A stretch of DNA of 64,000 nt from Sphingomonas pokkalii. Lineage in GTDB: Bacteria; Pseudomonadota; Alphaproteobacteria; Sphingomonadales; Sphingomonadaceae. Location of the stretch: positions 3,618,009 through 3,682,008 of the forward strand of contig NZ_QENQ01000001.1 of assembly GCF_003096275.1 (NCBI RefSeq), written 5' to 3'. Of this stretch, positions 1 to 7,946 are shown piece by piece (within the stretch, counting starts at the first letter, position 1; every line of letters begins with the position of its first letter). The notes under the pieces are model-generated. The model made no database searches, was not told the DNA's origin, and saw only the letters and a list, made by a program, of their open reading frames with translations. Made by a program: the position numbers and the translations under genes.

Positions 1-2
1 CG

Positions 3-545
3 CTGCTCGACGGGCTCAATCGCGGTGGTGTTGCCGGGGTGATCAAGCATATGCCGGGGCATGGCCGCGCCATGGTCGACAGCCATCTGGAGCTGCCGCG
101 CGTGCGCGCGACCGACAAGGAACTGGAGGCTGATCTGCTGCCGTTCCAGCGGCTGCACGATGCGCCGATCGGGATGACCGCGCATATCGTGTTCGAGGCA
201 TGGGACCCCGAGTTGCCGGCCACCCTTTCGTCCACCGTGATCCGTGACGTGATCCGCGGGAAGATCGGCTTCGACGGGCTGCTGTTCACCGACGATATCG
301 ACATGAAGGCGCTTTCCGGCACCGCGGGCGAAAAGGCCGAGCGCGCGCTGGCGGCGGGCTGTGACGTGGTGCTCGACTGCTGGGCGCGAATGCCGGAGAT
401 GGTGGAGATTGCCGGGCGGATCGGCGATGCGCCGGCGGTGTGTCTCGCGCGTCTGGCGCGGGCGATGGGATCGGTTGGGGAGGCGGAGGATGTCCCGCTG
501 GCCGAGCTGCTCGCCAAGCGGGATGCGCTGCTGGGGTTGGGCTGA
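3..545 (+). CDS. nagZ: Beta-N-acetylhexosaminidase NagZ, C-terminal part (cut by window edge)
   Basis: This is the C-terminal part of a glycoside hydrolase family 3 enzyme that removes GlcNAc from anhydromuropeptides during cell-wall recycling in the cytoplasm. The frame is open to the left edge, so the true start lies outside. The NagZ signature KHMPGHGRA (KHFPGHG in most members) is near the visible N-terminus, followed by FTDDIDMKAL, which carries the catalytic nucleophile Asp of the family. The order nagZ-scpA-scpB-tatABC is common in alphaproteobacteria. A terminator-like hairpin follows, so it may be transcribed separately from scpA. Confidence 0.93.
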   Translation: MLDGLNRGGVAGVIKHMPGHGRAMVDSHLELPRVRATDKELEADLLPFQRLHDAPIGMTAHIVFEAWDPELPATLSSTVIRDVIRGKIGFDGLLFTDDIDMKALSGTAGEKAERALAAGCDVVLDCWARMPEMVEIAGRIGDAPAVCLARLARAMGSVGEAEDVPLAELLAKRDALLGLG

Positions 546-553
546 CCCCACTT

Positions 554-581
554 AAGCCCCTCCTCCAACGAGGAGGGGCTT
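554..581 (+). terminator. Hairpin terminator after nagZ
   Basis: A perfect 12-bp stem (554-565 with 570-581) with a CAAC loop is followed by TGTTGTTG. It sits nine bases after the nagZ stop and before scpA, which fits an intrinsic terminator, although the U tract is interrupted. Confidence 0.7.
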
Positions 582-620
582 GTTGTTGCCCGGTCCGCTC
601 CCCCCTCCTATGACCAGCCG

Positions 621-1355
621 GTGGACGCGAGCGACGACATTCTGAAGATCGAGGTCGAGGGCTGGGAAGGCCCGCTCGATCTGCTGCTGGCGCTGGCGCG
701 CACGCAGAAGGTGGATCTGCGCCAGATCTCGATCCTCGAGCTGGTCGAACAGTATCTCGCCTATGTCCATGCCGCGCGCGAACTGCGGCTGGAGCTGGCG
801 GCCGACTATCTCGTGATGGCGGCGTGGCTCGCCTATCTCAAGTCCGCGCTGCTGCTCCCCCGCAACCCCGCCGAGAGCCCGAGCCCCGAGGAACTGGCGC
901 TGCGCCTCCAGCTCCGCCTCGAACGGCTGAGCGCGATGCGCGAGGCGGGCGCCCGGCTGGTGGCGCGCGACCGGATGGGGCGCGACGTCTTTCCGCGGGG
1001 CGATCCCGAAGGCTTGCGGGTCCGGCGCCAGGCGAGGTGGGAAGTCACGATCTATGACCTGATCGCGGCCTATGGCCGGATCAGTGCGCGTACACGGCCG
1101 GTGATGCACGTCGTCGCGCACCGCGACGTGATGACGCTGGACGCGGCGCTGGAGCGGCTTTCGGCCCAACTCGGCATGCGGATCGACTGGCGGGCGATCG
1201 AAAGCTTCCTGCCCGATGGCATGAGCGATCTCTATCGCCGTTCCGCGTTGGCTTCGTCCTTCGTCGCGGCGCTGGAGCTCGCGCGACAAGGGCGACTGGA
1301 GATCCGCCAGGCGGCGCCGTTCGCGCCGCTCTATCTGAAGGCTATTCCGCAATGA
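621..1355 (+). CDS. scpA: Segregation and condensation protein A
   Basis: This is the kleisin subunit of the bacterial SMC-ScpAB condensin, which bridges the SMC heads and is needed for chromosome compaction and segregation. The N-terminus carries the family hallmark EGWEGPLDLLLALA and then LRQISILELVEQYLAYV. The 244-residue length is normal. The start is a GTG; an ATG at 610 is out of frame. The last four bases overlap scpB, which indicates translational coupling of the two condensin subunits. Confidence 0.93.
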   Translation: MDASDDILKIEVEGWEGPLDLLLALARTQKVDLRQISILELVEQYLAYVHAARELRLELAADYLVMAAWLAYLKSALLLPRNPAESPSPEELALRLQLRLERLSAMREAGARLVARDRMGRDVFPRGDPEGLRVRRQARWEVTIYDLIAAYGRISARTRPVMHVVAHRDVMTLDAALERLSAQLGMRIDWRAIESFLPDGMSDLYRRSALASSFVAALELARQGRLEIRQAAPFAPLYLKAIPQ

Positions 1356-1951
1356 TTGAAATGGGCGATCCGCTCCGCGCCGTCGAGGCGGTGCTGTTCG
1401 CTGCGGAAGAGCCGCTGGAGGTCAACGACATCCGCGCCTATGTCGGGCCGGGCGTCGACGTGCGGGCGGTGCTGGCGGCGCTTGTTGAGCATTATGCGGG
1501 CCGGGGCATCGAACTGGTCCGCCGCGGCGACCGCTGGCACTTCCAGACCGCGGCCGACCTTGCCCATCTGCTGCGCCGCGATCGGGAGGACAGCCGCAAG
1601 CTGAGCCGGGCCGGCATCGAGACACTCGCGATCATCGCCTATCACGAGCCGGTGACGCGCGCCGAGATCGAGGCGATCCGGGGCGTGCAGATATCCAAGG
1701 GCACGATCGACGTGTTGATGGAGGCTGGCTGGGTGCGGCCTGCGGGCCGCCGCGAAGTACCAGGGCGGCCGCTGATGTATGCCACGACGCCCGGCTTCCT
1801 GGCGCATTTCGGTTTGGCGAGCCGGCGAGATCTGCCGGGAATCGAGGATCTGAAGGCGGCAGGGCTGCTGGATCCGGTCGATCTCGCATTGGAACAGCTC
1901 GACGCTGCAGAGGCTGCGCAGGAAAGCGAAACTGTCACGGACGACGAATAA
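1352..1951 (+). CDS. scpB: Segregation and condensation protein B
   Basis: This is the winged-helix dimer subunit of SMC-ScpAB. It starts at an ATG inside the scpA stop (ATGA overlap). It shows the ScpB landmarks LRAVEAVLFAAEEPLEV at the N-terminus, ETLAIIAYHEPVTRAEIEAIRG near residue 90 and the second winged helix VRPAGRREVPGRPLMYATT. At 199 residues it is slightly short, ending in an acidic tail. Its placement directly after scpA and before tatA is typical of sphingomonads. Confidence 0.93.
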   Translation: MIEMGDPLRAVEAVLFAAEEPLEVNDIRAYVGPGVDVRAVLAALVEHYAGRGIELVRRGDRWHFQTAADLAHLLRRDREDSRKLSRAGIETLAIIAYHEPVTRAEIEAIRGVQISKGTIDVLMEAGWVRPAGRREVPGRPLMYATTPGFLAHFGLASRRDLPGIEDLKAAGLLDPVDLALEQLDAAEAAQESETVTDDE

Positions 1952-2059
1952 GCGCGTTCCGTTCGATTCTGCCCGACATCCTTGGGCAGCGTCACCGATC
2001 AACCGTTGCCGTAAGCCCCCGCGAGCCTTAGATAGGCAACGATATCAAGGAGAATTTTC

Positions 2060-2296
2060 ATGGGTAGCTTCAGCCTGATGCACTGGCTGGTCGTCGGCAT
2101 CATCGCCATCCTGCTGCTGGGCGGTGGCCGTTTCTCCCATATGATGGGCGACGTCGCGAAGGGCATCAAGAACTTCAAGAAGGGCATGGCCGAGGACGAC
2201 AGCACGCCGGCGGCACCGACCCGTATCGAAGGCAAGCCTGCCCCCGAGCCGGGCTATACGCCGGAAGCCGAGCGCGCTCGCGAGGAGCATCGCTGA
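2060..2296 (+). CDS. tatA: Twin-arginine translocase subunit TatA
   Basis: This is the pore-forming subunit of the Sec-independent export system for folded proteins. The 78-residue product has one N-terminal transmembrane helix (about 8-22), a Gly-rich hinge and the amphipathic helix GDVAKGIKNFKKGMAEDD, the classic TatA layout. A good ribosome site (AGGAG) precedes the ATG. It is the first gene of a tatABC set; 98 bases separate it from tatB and 108 bases separate it from scpB, so a promoter may lie just upstream. Confidence 0.95.
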   Translation: MGSFSLMHWLVVGIIAILLLGGGRFSHMMGDVAKGIKNFKKGMAEDDSTPAAPTRIEGKPAPEPGYTPEAERAREEHR

Positions 2297-2394
2297 GCCT
2301 TTCCCGGGCCACCGATGAAGCTCGGCGGCCCGGACTTTGATCGCAGCGCGCCGGGGCGACCGGCGCATGCCGTGCGAGTGGATGCGCCGACAGA

Positions 2395-2847
2395 ATGTTC
2401 AATATCGATTCCGGCGAGTTTTTGGTCGTGGCCATCGCCGCCCTCATTTTCATCGGCCCGAAGGATCTGCCGCGCGCGATGCATTTCGTCGGCAAATGGG
2501 TAGGCAAGGCGCGCGGCGTTGCCCGCCAGTTCCGCTCCGGAATCGATTCGATGGTCCGCGAGGCGGAACTTGCCGAGCTGGAGAAGCAGTGGGCGGCGGA
2601 GAATGAGCGGATCATGCGGCAATATCCGCCGCAGCCCCTGCCTGCGCCCGAGACCTCGGCGGCGATCGAACATGTTGCGCAGAACCCTGCGACGGATGTG
2701 AATCCGCTCCACGACCCTGACGCGCCGGTGATGACGCCACAGCCCGATATCCACCCCGATCCGATACCGGCCGAGGTTTCCGCGCCCAGGCCCGCGGCCG
2801 CGACCGACGCGAAACCCGTGCCTCCCGCCAGTGAAGTGCAGCCGTGA
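2395..2847 (+). CDS. tatB: Sec-independent translocase protein TatB
   Basis: TatB forms the twin-arginine signal receptor with TatC. The start MFNIDSGEFLVVAIAALIFIGPKDLPRAM is split here: a short acidic N-terminus (MFNIDSGE), one membrane span (about 8-21) with the conserved GPKDLP hinge, then the amphipathic helix and a long Pro/Ala-rich cytoplasmic tail (about 90-150) of low complexity. It overlaps tatC by four bases. The length (150) and the tail are normal for alphaproteobacterial TatB. Confidence 0.94.
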   Translation: MFNIDSGEFLVVAIAALIFIGPKDLPRAMHFVGKWVGKARGVARQFRSGIDSMVREAELAELEKQWAAENERIMRQYPPQPLPAPETSAAIEHVAQNPATDVNPLHDPDAPVMTPQPDIHPDPIPAEVSAPRPAAATDAKPVPPASEVQP

Positions 2848-3635
2848 GCGAGATCGACGACACCCAGGCCCCATTGCTCGACCATCTGATCGAGCTTCGC
2901 AAGCGGCTGATCTGGTCGATCCTGTCGCTGCTTCTGGCGTTCGGCAGCTGCCTCTATTTCGCGCGCGGCATCCTGTCGTTTCTCGTCGCGCCGCTGAAGG
3001 CGGCGGGGCAGGTGAAGATCATCAACACCGATATCTTCGGCGGCTTCCTGGTCGAAGTGAAGGTCGCCTTCTTCGCCGGTCTGATGATCGCGTTCCCGAT
3101 TATCGCAAACCAGCTCTGGCAGTTCGTGGCACCGGGCCTGTACCGGCGCGAGAAGCAGGCGCTGCTGCCGTTCCTGCTGGCCACGCCGGTGCTTTTCATG
3201 GCGGGCGCGGCGATGGCCTATTTCGTCGCGGTGCCGGTGGCGCTGAAGTTTCTGCTCGGCTTTCAGGGCAATCTGGGCGGCGTGCAGCAGACCGCGCTGC
3301 CGGACGTGAACAGCTACCTCAAGTTCATCATGCAGTTCATCTTCGGCTTCGGGATTTCGTTCCTGCTGCCGGTGCTGCTGATGCTGCTCGAACATGCCGG
3401 CATCGTCACCTATGAGCAGTTGAAGGGCGCGTGGCGCTACGCGATCGTCGCCTCGGTGGCGATCGCGGCGGTGCTGACCCCGCCGGATGTGGGCTCCCAG
3501 CTGCTGCTCGCCGGACCGCTGGTGGGCCTGTATTTCCTGTCGCTGGTCGCGATCTACTTCACCCGGCGCCGGCGCGAGCGGGTTCGCGCCGGTGAAGAGG
3601 CGGAAGCGGAAGCCGAAGTCGACCCTGCGGCATAA
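2844..3635 (+). CDS. tatC: Sec-independent translocase protein TatC
   Basis: This is the multispanning receptor subunit of the Tat translocase. It begins at a GTG overlapping the tatB stop. The conserved N-terminal motif PLLDHLIELRKRLIWS is followed by six membrane segments and by the family motif GLYRREKQALLPF near residue 98. The 263-residue length is normal and the C-terminus is Arg/Glu-rich. A hairpin terminator follows immediately, ending the tatABC operon. Confidence 0.95.
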   Translation: MSEIDDTQAPLLDHLIELRKRLIWSILSLLLAFGSCLYFARGILSFLVAPLKAAGQVKIINTDIFGGFLVEVKVAFFAGLMIAFPIIANQLWQFVAPGLYRREKQALLPFLLATPVLFMAGAAMAYFVAVPVALKFLLGFQGNLGGVQQTALPDVNSYLKFIMQFIFGFGISFLLPVLLMLLEHAGIVTYEQLKGAWRYAIVASVAIAAVLTPPDVGSQLLLAGPLVGLYFLSLVAIYFTRRRRERVRAGEEAEAEAEVDPAA

Positions 3636-3639
3636 CAAA

Positions 3640-3668
3640 GCGCCCCCTCTGCAAGGCAGAAGGGGCGC
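3640..3668. terminator. Hairpin terminator between tatC and the entericidin-like gene
   Basis: A 13-bp stem with one mismatch (3640-3652 with 3656-3668) has a three-base loop. It lies between the convergent tatC and the gene at 3692-3826 and could serve both. Confidence 0.65.
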
Positions 3669-3691
3669 ATCTGAACGCTAGCGACCGGCGG

Positions 3692-3826
3692 TTACTTCGA
3701 CTTTTCAGCTGCATTGGCGACGGTGTCGCCAGCGGATGAGACATCCCGGCCAACGCCTTCCACCGTATTGCAGGCGGCAATCATGAGCGTGCCGGCGATC
3801 GCGGCGAATGCGATGAGTTTGCGCAT
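3692..3826 (-). CDS. Entericidin-like small lipoprotein
   Basis: This is a 44-residue peptide with a lipoprotein signal: MRKLIAFAAIAGTLMIAAC has the lipobox before Cys19, followed by NTVEGVGRDVSSAG, which is the entericidin A/B family pattern. It would be a small outer-membrane or periplasmic lipopeptide. The ATG at 3826 was chosen over a longer frame because GGAGA lies eight bases upstream. Upstream on the same strand there is a GGAAC about 16 bases from a CATT, a partial match to an EcfG promoter; entericidins are often GSR targets in alphaproteobacteria, but this promoter match is weak. Confidence 0.85.
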   Translation of the reverse strand: MRKLIAFAAIAGTLMIAACNTVEGVGRDVSSAGDTVANAAEKSK

Positions 3827-3951
3827 CGATTTATCTCCAACTTCCCCATTTGCGGGACACCGCTTCAATGCGGTGCTTGTGGAAACGTTCCACCCCGGCC
3901 TCAGGCCGTGCCTGCGCCGCGATAGAGTCTTGAAGCTGTAGGAAGAATGTA

Positions 3952-3997
3952 GGCCCGGAAGCGTCACCGGGGGGGGGAGGGTAGACGCTTCCGGGCC
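3952..3997. terminator. Long inverted repeat with a G tract, probable phyP terminator
   Basis: A perfect 14-bp inverted repeat (3952-3965 with 3984-3997) encloses an 18-base loop containing a run of about nine G. It lies about 94 bases past the phyP stop. It has no U tract, so its role as a terminator is inferred from position. Confidence 0.5.
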
Positions 3998-4090
3998 CAT
4001 GTCGTGGATAGCGAGAGCGGGGGGCAAAAGGTCACTATCCGCTGGTAAGAACCGTGCCGGGGCGTTGTGGTTCCCGGCGGCTGGAAAATT

Positions 4091-5662
4091 TTATGGTCGA
4101 CCGTTGACGGTGATCGCGATTTCATAGGCGCCGACCAACGGATCATGATGAAGCTGCCCGCGCAGCTGGCGCGCCAGGCCGGTCTGCACGCGGCCATATC
4201 GCTTCTCCACCAGCGATTCGAAATGCGGATTGCTGATGAGTGCGGGCGAGGAGATGCGCAATATCGCACGGGTGGGATCCTGCGGACTGCTCTTCACCGA
4301 GATGCGAAGCTGCGCGCCGGGACTGCAGGTGATGGCGAGTTCGATGATTTCGGTCAGCAGGAAGGCGACGGCGGTCGCAACGTCCTGGGTGACCAGCAAG
4401 GCTTCGATTTCCAGCGTGATGCCGAGGGCCGGTGCCTGTTCCGCGGCGGTGGCGCGCAGGTTGGCGGCAAGCTCTCCCACCACCGATCGCAGTTCGAGGC
4501 CGCGATTTTCCTCCATTTCCGCATAATGGTGGCGATGGACCACCGCGAGCGCGTCGACTCGTCGCTGGATCGAGGCATAGGCGTCTGCCGCTTCCTGGCC
4601 CTTGGCGGCGCGGGCGTGGAAATTGATCAGGCTGGAAATGACCTGAAGGTTGTTCTTCACGCGGTGATGGACTTCGCGGGTAAGCCGGGTCTGGCGGACC
4701 AGCCCCTTGGCGAGATCGGCTTCATGGGCCTGCACGGTGCGGCTGATTTCGGTGAAGGTTTCCCCCAGCTCGCGGATTTCCTGTGCCGGTACCGGGCCGA
4801 GGCGGGTCGTGTCGATCACTTCCCCCGGCTGATAATGGGCGACATTGGAGCGCAGGCGCCGCAGCGGGCGGATCAGCAGGATGTCGACGACGAACCAGCC
4901 GATACCCGCCGCCGCGATCCACATCAGCACCAGCAGAACCGTGGCGATCATCAGCGGCGAGGTCAGCGGGGCGCCCGGCATGGTGGTTTCCAGCGCCAGA
5001 TCCTCGACGCCCAGATCGATGCGGATGCTCTTGCCGCGATCGAGCGGGCTGTTTTCCTTCAGCGCGCGCAGGGTAAGCCGATCGCTGTGCGCAACCAGCG
5101 CGGCACCATATTCAGGTACGAAGCCGCTGGGGCGGGTGAGGTTGACCAGCAGTTCGCGGGGATAGAAGGCGAGTGCCGCAGCCCCGCCATTGCCGCCGAC
5201 GCGCAGCAGCAACCCGCCCGGTACGATATGGGCCTGTGTGTCCATCGTCGCGGGAATGCGGGCATCGGCTTGGGGAAAGGGGGTGCCGCACAGGGCACGT
5301 CCTCGTCCGTCCTTTATCAGGTAGCGTGCGGCGCTATGGCTGGCATAGGTTCCGGCCAAGCGCATGCAACTGGGCGCATCCTGCGGATCCTGCTCCAGAT
5401 CGGCCAGGGTGCGCGTCAACTGGGCGACGTGGTTGGCGAGAATATTCTCGAGCAGGCTCGAACTTTCGCGCGCGGTTACCGCCAGCCGTTCGCGGGCCTC
5501 GTCATCGGCGTTGCGCGTCGTCTGCATCGTGGTGAACAATGCGATCAGCGCCAAGGGAAGCAGCGCGCCGACCAGAATAAGGAAAACCTTGGCGCCCGTC
5601 GGCAAGCGCGCCAACGCAGCCGAGAACGCCCGGCCGCGAGGCGGAGAGTGCATGCCATTCAT
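4091..5662 (-). CDS. phyP: PhyP-like HisKA_2 sensor, probable PhyR phosphatase
   Basis: This 523-residue membrane sensor has spans at about 24-46 and 238-262 enclosing a periplasmic domain, then a HAMP-like linker (about 262-315) and a HisKA_2 dimerisation helix with the phospho-acceptor motif EVHHRVKNNLQ (His332/333). The following ATPase region looks degenerate: no clear N-box Asn and no DxG box can be found. In Sphingomonas, the sensor encoded at this position (PhyP) is known as a negative regulator acting on PhyR, which suits a protein that kept the His helix but lost kinase residues. It follows nepR by ten bases in one operon. An ATG at 5653 is an alternative start. Confidence 0.83.
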   Translation of the reverse strand: MNGMHSPPRGRAFSAALARLPTGAKVFLILVGALLPLALIALFTTMQTTRNADDEARERLAVTARESSSLLENILANHVAQLTRTLADLEQDPQDAPSCMRLAGTYASHSAARYLIKDGRGRALCGTPFPQADARIPATMDTQAHIVPGGLLLRVGGNGGAAALAFYPRELLVNLTRPSGFVPEYGAALVAHSDRLTLRALKENSPLDRGKSIRIDLGVEDLALETTMPGAPLTSPLMIATVLLVLMWIAAAGIGWFVVDILLIRPLRRLRSNVAHYQPGEVIDTTRLGPVPAQEIRELGETFTEISRTVQAHEADLAKGLVRQTRLTREVHHRVKNNLQVISSLINFHARAAKGQEAADAYASIQRRVDALAVVHRHHYAEMEENRGLELRSVVGELAANLRATAAEQAPALGITLEIEALLVTQDVATAVAFLLTEIIELAITCSPGAQLRISVKSSPQDPTRAILRISSPALISNPHFESLVEKRYGRVQTGLARQLRGQLHHDPLVGAYEIAITVNGRP

Positions 5663-5672
5663 GCGAGGATAG

Positions 5673-5894
5673 TTAATCGAGCTTCTTCAGCAGGTCGAGC
5701 AGATCGTCGGGAACACTTTCATTCACGGTTTCATCATATGCCTTGCGAAGGGCATCCGCCAGATCGACGTCCGGCTGCGCGGGAGGCGCAGGCCTTTTGG
5801 TCGCTGGTTGCTTGCGTCGATCGTCTTTAGCAGAAGACACCAATTCCCCCCTGAGGGCCCGGATCGTCCGGGCACCCGGACCAATGAACGTCAT
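5673..5894 (-). CDS. nepR: Anti-sigma factor NepR
   Basis: NepR binds and blocks the sigma factor EcfG until phosphorylated PhyR takes it away. The C-terminal half carries the family core ADALRKAYDETVNE followed by VPDDLLDLLKKLD, the two helices that contact sigma or PhyR. The start is uncertain. The ATG at 5894 gives 73 residues; a GTG at 5840 behind AGGGGGGAA would give 55, closer to a typical NepR. The open frame extends to 5990, but that start would lie upstream of the putative EcfG promoter. It is divergent from phyR. Confidence 0.85.
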   Translation of the reverse strand: MTFIGPGARTIRALRGELVSSAKDDRRKQPATKRPAPPAQPDVDLADALRKAYDETVNESVPDDLLDLLKKLD

Positions 5895-5976
5895 ACAACC
5901 CGTTCCGCGAATACTGACAATGTCGCCGAGTGCAAGCACCTGACGGTGGAAGCCACGCGGTGTGGTTGGCCGATGA

Positions 5977-6001
5977 AACCAAAGAGCCACTCGATTGTTC
6001 C
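5977..6001 (-). promoter_or_regulatory. EcfG-type promoter for nepR-phyP
   Basis: On the minus strand GGAAC (6001-5997) is followed after 16 bases by GGTT (5980-5977). This is close to the EcfG consensus GGAAC-N16/17-CGTT and would make the nepR-phyP operon part of its own regulon, as known in this group. The 216-base gap 5895-6110 otherwise holds only the divergent leaders; I see no equally good site for phyR. Confidence 0.6.
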
Positions 6002-6110
6002 ATGGCCGATGCGAAATCCGGGGAGGGGTTCCTTCGGGTAACGGAATCAGTACAAATCAGGTTTGCAGATGGCGGTCACGCCTCCGCACTCGATGGAGAA
6101 ACAATAGCTC

Positions 6111-6908
6111 ATGTCGCTTGGACAGCAACTCGCGCCGCACCTTCCGCTCCTTCGCCGCTATGCCCGTGCCCTCACCGGGAGCCAGGTCGAAGGGGACCGC
6201 TACGTCCGTGCCGCGCTCGAGGCGATCGTTGCGGCGCCGGATGAGTTCCCCCGCGACGTCGATGCGCGGCTAGGCCTTTACCGGACGTTCCAGGCGATCT
6301 GGCAGTCGACCCAGTGGGACGATGCCGAAGCGACCGACGAATCCGGAAGCGACCAGGAATCGATCGCCCGCCGCAGGCTTTCGCGGCTGACGCCGCTCTC
6401 CCGTCAGGCCCTGCTGCTGACGACGGTGGAAGGCTTCCCGCCGGAAGACGCCGCGTATCTCATTGGCGAAGATGCCGCGCGGGTTGCGGAGCTCGTTGCC
6501 GAGGCGGTGCAGGAGATCGAGCGCCAGACCCGTACCCGCGTGATGATCATCGAGGATGAGCCGCTGATCGCGATGGATCTGGAACAGATCGTTCGCGACC
6601 TCGGCCACGACGTAACCGGCGTTGCCGTCACCCGGGACGAAGCCGTTGCGCTGGCGATGGAAGATCGTCCAGGCCTGGTCCTGGCGGACATCCAGCTGGC
6701 GGATGACAGCTCCGGCATCGACGCGGTGAAGGATATCCTGGCGGAATTCAGCGTGCCCGTGATCTTCATCACCGCCTTCCCCGAGCGGTTGCTGACGGGC
6801 GAGCGCCCCGAGCCGACCTTCCTCATCACCAAACCGTTTCAGCGCGAAACGGTCAAGGCCACGATCAGCCAGGCGCTGTTCTTCGACGAGGCAACGGTTC
6901 CGGCCTGA
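6111..6908 (+). CDS. phyR: General stress response regulator PhyR
   Basis: PhyR is the anti-anti-sigma switch of the alphaproteobacterial GSR. Residues 1-135 form an ECF-sigma-like domain that mimics EcfG; residues 143-265 are a receiver. The phospho-acceptor is Asp193 in VLADIQLAD, and the acidic pair is in MIIEDEPL. The receiver has the FAT GUY-type motif (FITAFPE around residue 221) and the conserved Lys in TKPF. Phosphorylation opens the protein so that the sigma-like domain captures NepR. The length of 265 is standard. It is divergent from nepR and upstream of ecfG. Confidence 0.96.
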   Translation: MSLGQQLAPHLPLLRRYARALTGSQVEGDRYVRAALEAIVAAPDEFPRDVDARLGLYRTFQAIWQSTQWDDAEATDESGSDQESIARRRLSRLTPLSRQALLLTTVEGFPPEDAAYLIGEDAARVAELVAEAVQEIERQTRTRVMIIEDEPLIAMDLEQIVRDLGHDVTGVAVTRDEAVALAMEDRPGLVLADIQLADDSSGIDAVKDILAEFSVPVIFITAFPERLLTGERPEPTFLITKPFQRETVKATISQALFFDEATVPA

Positions 6909-6933
6909 ACGGCGAAAAATCTGGGCGGGTTCC
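6908..6933 (-). promoter_or_regulatory. EcfG-type motif pointing antisense into phyR
   Basis: On the minus strand GGAAC (6933-6929), 17 bases, then CGTT (6911-6908) is an exact consensus match lying just past the phyR stop and directed back across phyR. No gene on that strand begins here. It may be a chance match or may drive an antisense transcript. Confidence 0.3.
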
Positions 6934-6975
6934 AGCTGATACGGACCCTAAACGTTTCTTGTGTGTTTACTCAGT

Positions 6976-7113
6976 ATGGCTGAGCAAGACGAACCCGCCC
7001 ATATCGCGACAGATCGCGCGCGCGGAGGCACGACGCCTGGCGTGACACGCTACGTCCTGCTTTTCGGGATGCTGCTGGTGATCGTTATTTTTGCTGTTAT
7101 CCTGCTGGTTTGA
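6976..7113 (+). CDS. 45-residue single-span membrane peptide between phyR and ecfG
   Basis: I do not recognise a named family. The ORF from ATG 6976 to TGA 7111-7113 encodes a charged N-terminal half (MAEQDEPAHIATDRARGG) and a strongly hydrophobic C-terminal helix (about residues 26-45), so it should sit in the inner membrane with the N-terminus cytoplasmic. It lies in the phyR-ecfG gap on the same strand. A degenerate EcfG-like element (GGACC at 6943-6947, 17 bases, GTT at 6965-6967) ends only nine bases before the ATG, so if used the transcript would be nearly leaderless. The clear charge and hydrophobicity pattern supports a real gene; no strong ribosome site is visible. Confidence 0.55.
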   Translation: MAEQDEPAHIATDRARGGTTPGVTRYVLLFGMLLVIVIFAVILLV

Positions 7114-7208
7114 CGGCAATGTTCAACACAGCCGCGCTTGTATTGGGGCCAGCCGACCCCAGCTTAGCCACGAACCGCGACGTGACGCGCGCAACTGAAC
7201 GGGATTGC

Positions 7209-7859
7209 ATGACGGAACCCACCCAACCCGATGAAGGCGAAGACGTCGCGCACGCGGCGCCGGTGGAGCATGTTTCGCTTTCGGACCCCGAATTCAAGAA
7301 ACAGCTCGCCCAGGTGATTCCACACCTCCGCGCCTTCGGACGGTCGCTATCTGGCAGTCGCGATCTCGCGGACGACCTCGTGCAGGAAACCTTGCTCAAG
7401 GCCTGGGCCGCGCGCAAGCGGTTTCAGGCGGGCACCAACATGCGCGCCTGGACCTTCATCATCCTTCGCAACCTGTACCTCAGCCAGATGCGGCGGGCAC
7501 GGTTCAAGGGGGAATGGGACGATCTCGTCGCCGATCGCCTTTTGGCCGCGCCGGCCAGCCAGGACCGGCATGTCGAGCTTTCCGACATGCAGCGCGCGCT
7601 GCTGCACCTTCCCCAGCCGCAGCGTGAGGCGCTGATTCTGGTGGGAGCGGGCGGCTTTGCATATGAGGAGGCTGCCGAAATCTGCCAGGTGGCGGTGGGT
7701 ACCATCAAAAGCCGTGTCGCACGCGGCCGGGTCGCGCTGGAGACTTTGTTGAGCGAAGGCCAGTTGCCGTCGCGCCGTTCCACTTCGCTGAATGCGGATG
7801 GGCGCAGTGCGCTCGATACGATCATGGGGGAAGTGGACGACCTCAGCCGCGAGCGGTGA
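7209..7859 (+). CDS. ecfG: General stress ECF sigma factor EcfG
   Basis: This group 15 ECF sigma factor directs RNA polymerase to GGAAC/CGTT promoters of the general stress regulon. Region 2 is seen as FGRSLSGSRDLADDLVQETLLKAWAARKRF (split: ADDLVQETLLKAW is the core) and region 4 as LPQPQREALILVGAGGF followed by AEICQVAVGTIKSRVARGR. ATG 7209 gives 216 residues; an upstream ATG at 7110 overlaps the small membrane ORF and would add a poorly conserved stretch. It is the last gene of the phyP-nepR / phyR / ecfG locus. Confidence 0.93.
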   Translation: MTEPTQPDEGEDVAHAAPVEHVSLSDPEFKKQLAQVIPHLRAFGRSLSGSRDLADDLVQETLLKAWAARKRFQAGTNMRAWTFIILRNLYLSQMRRARFKGEWDDLVADRLLAAPASQDRHVELSDMQRALLHLPQPQREALILVGAGGFAYEEAAEICQVAVGTIKSRVARGRVALETLLSEGQLPSRRSTSLNADGRSALDTIMGEVDDLSRER

Positions 7860-7946
7860 CGGCTGCCGTGCACCTGGGAGGTTTGCGGATGCAAAGGTCG
7901 CGCTGAGGATGCGATTCTCCATCGGAAATTGGTGGAGATTGGCAAG

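Noticed and set aside
5880..5910. A second GGAAC on the minus strand closer to the nepR start
   Set aside because: The spacing to the nearest CGTT is only 11 bases, too short for an EcfG promoter.
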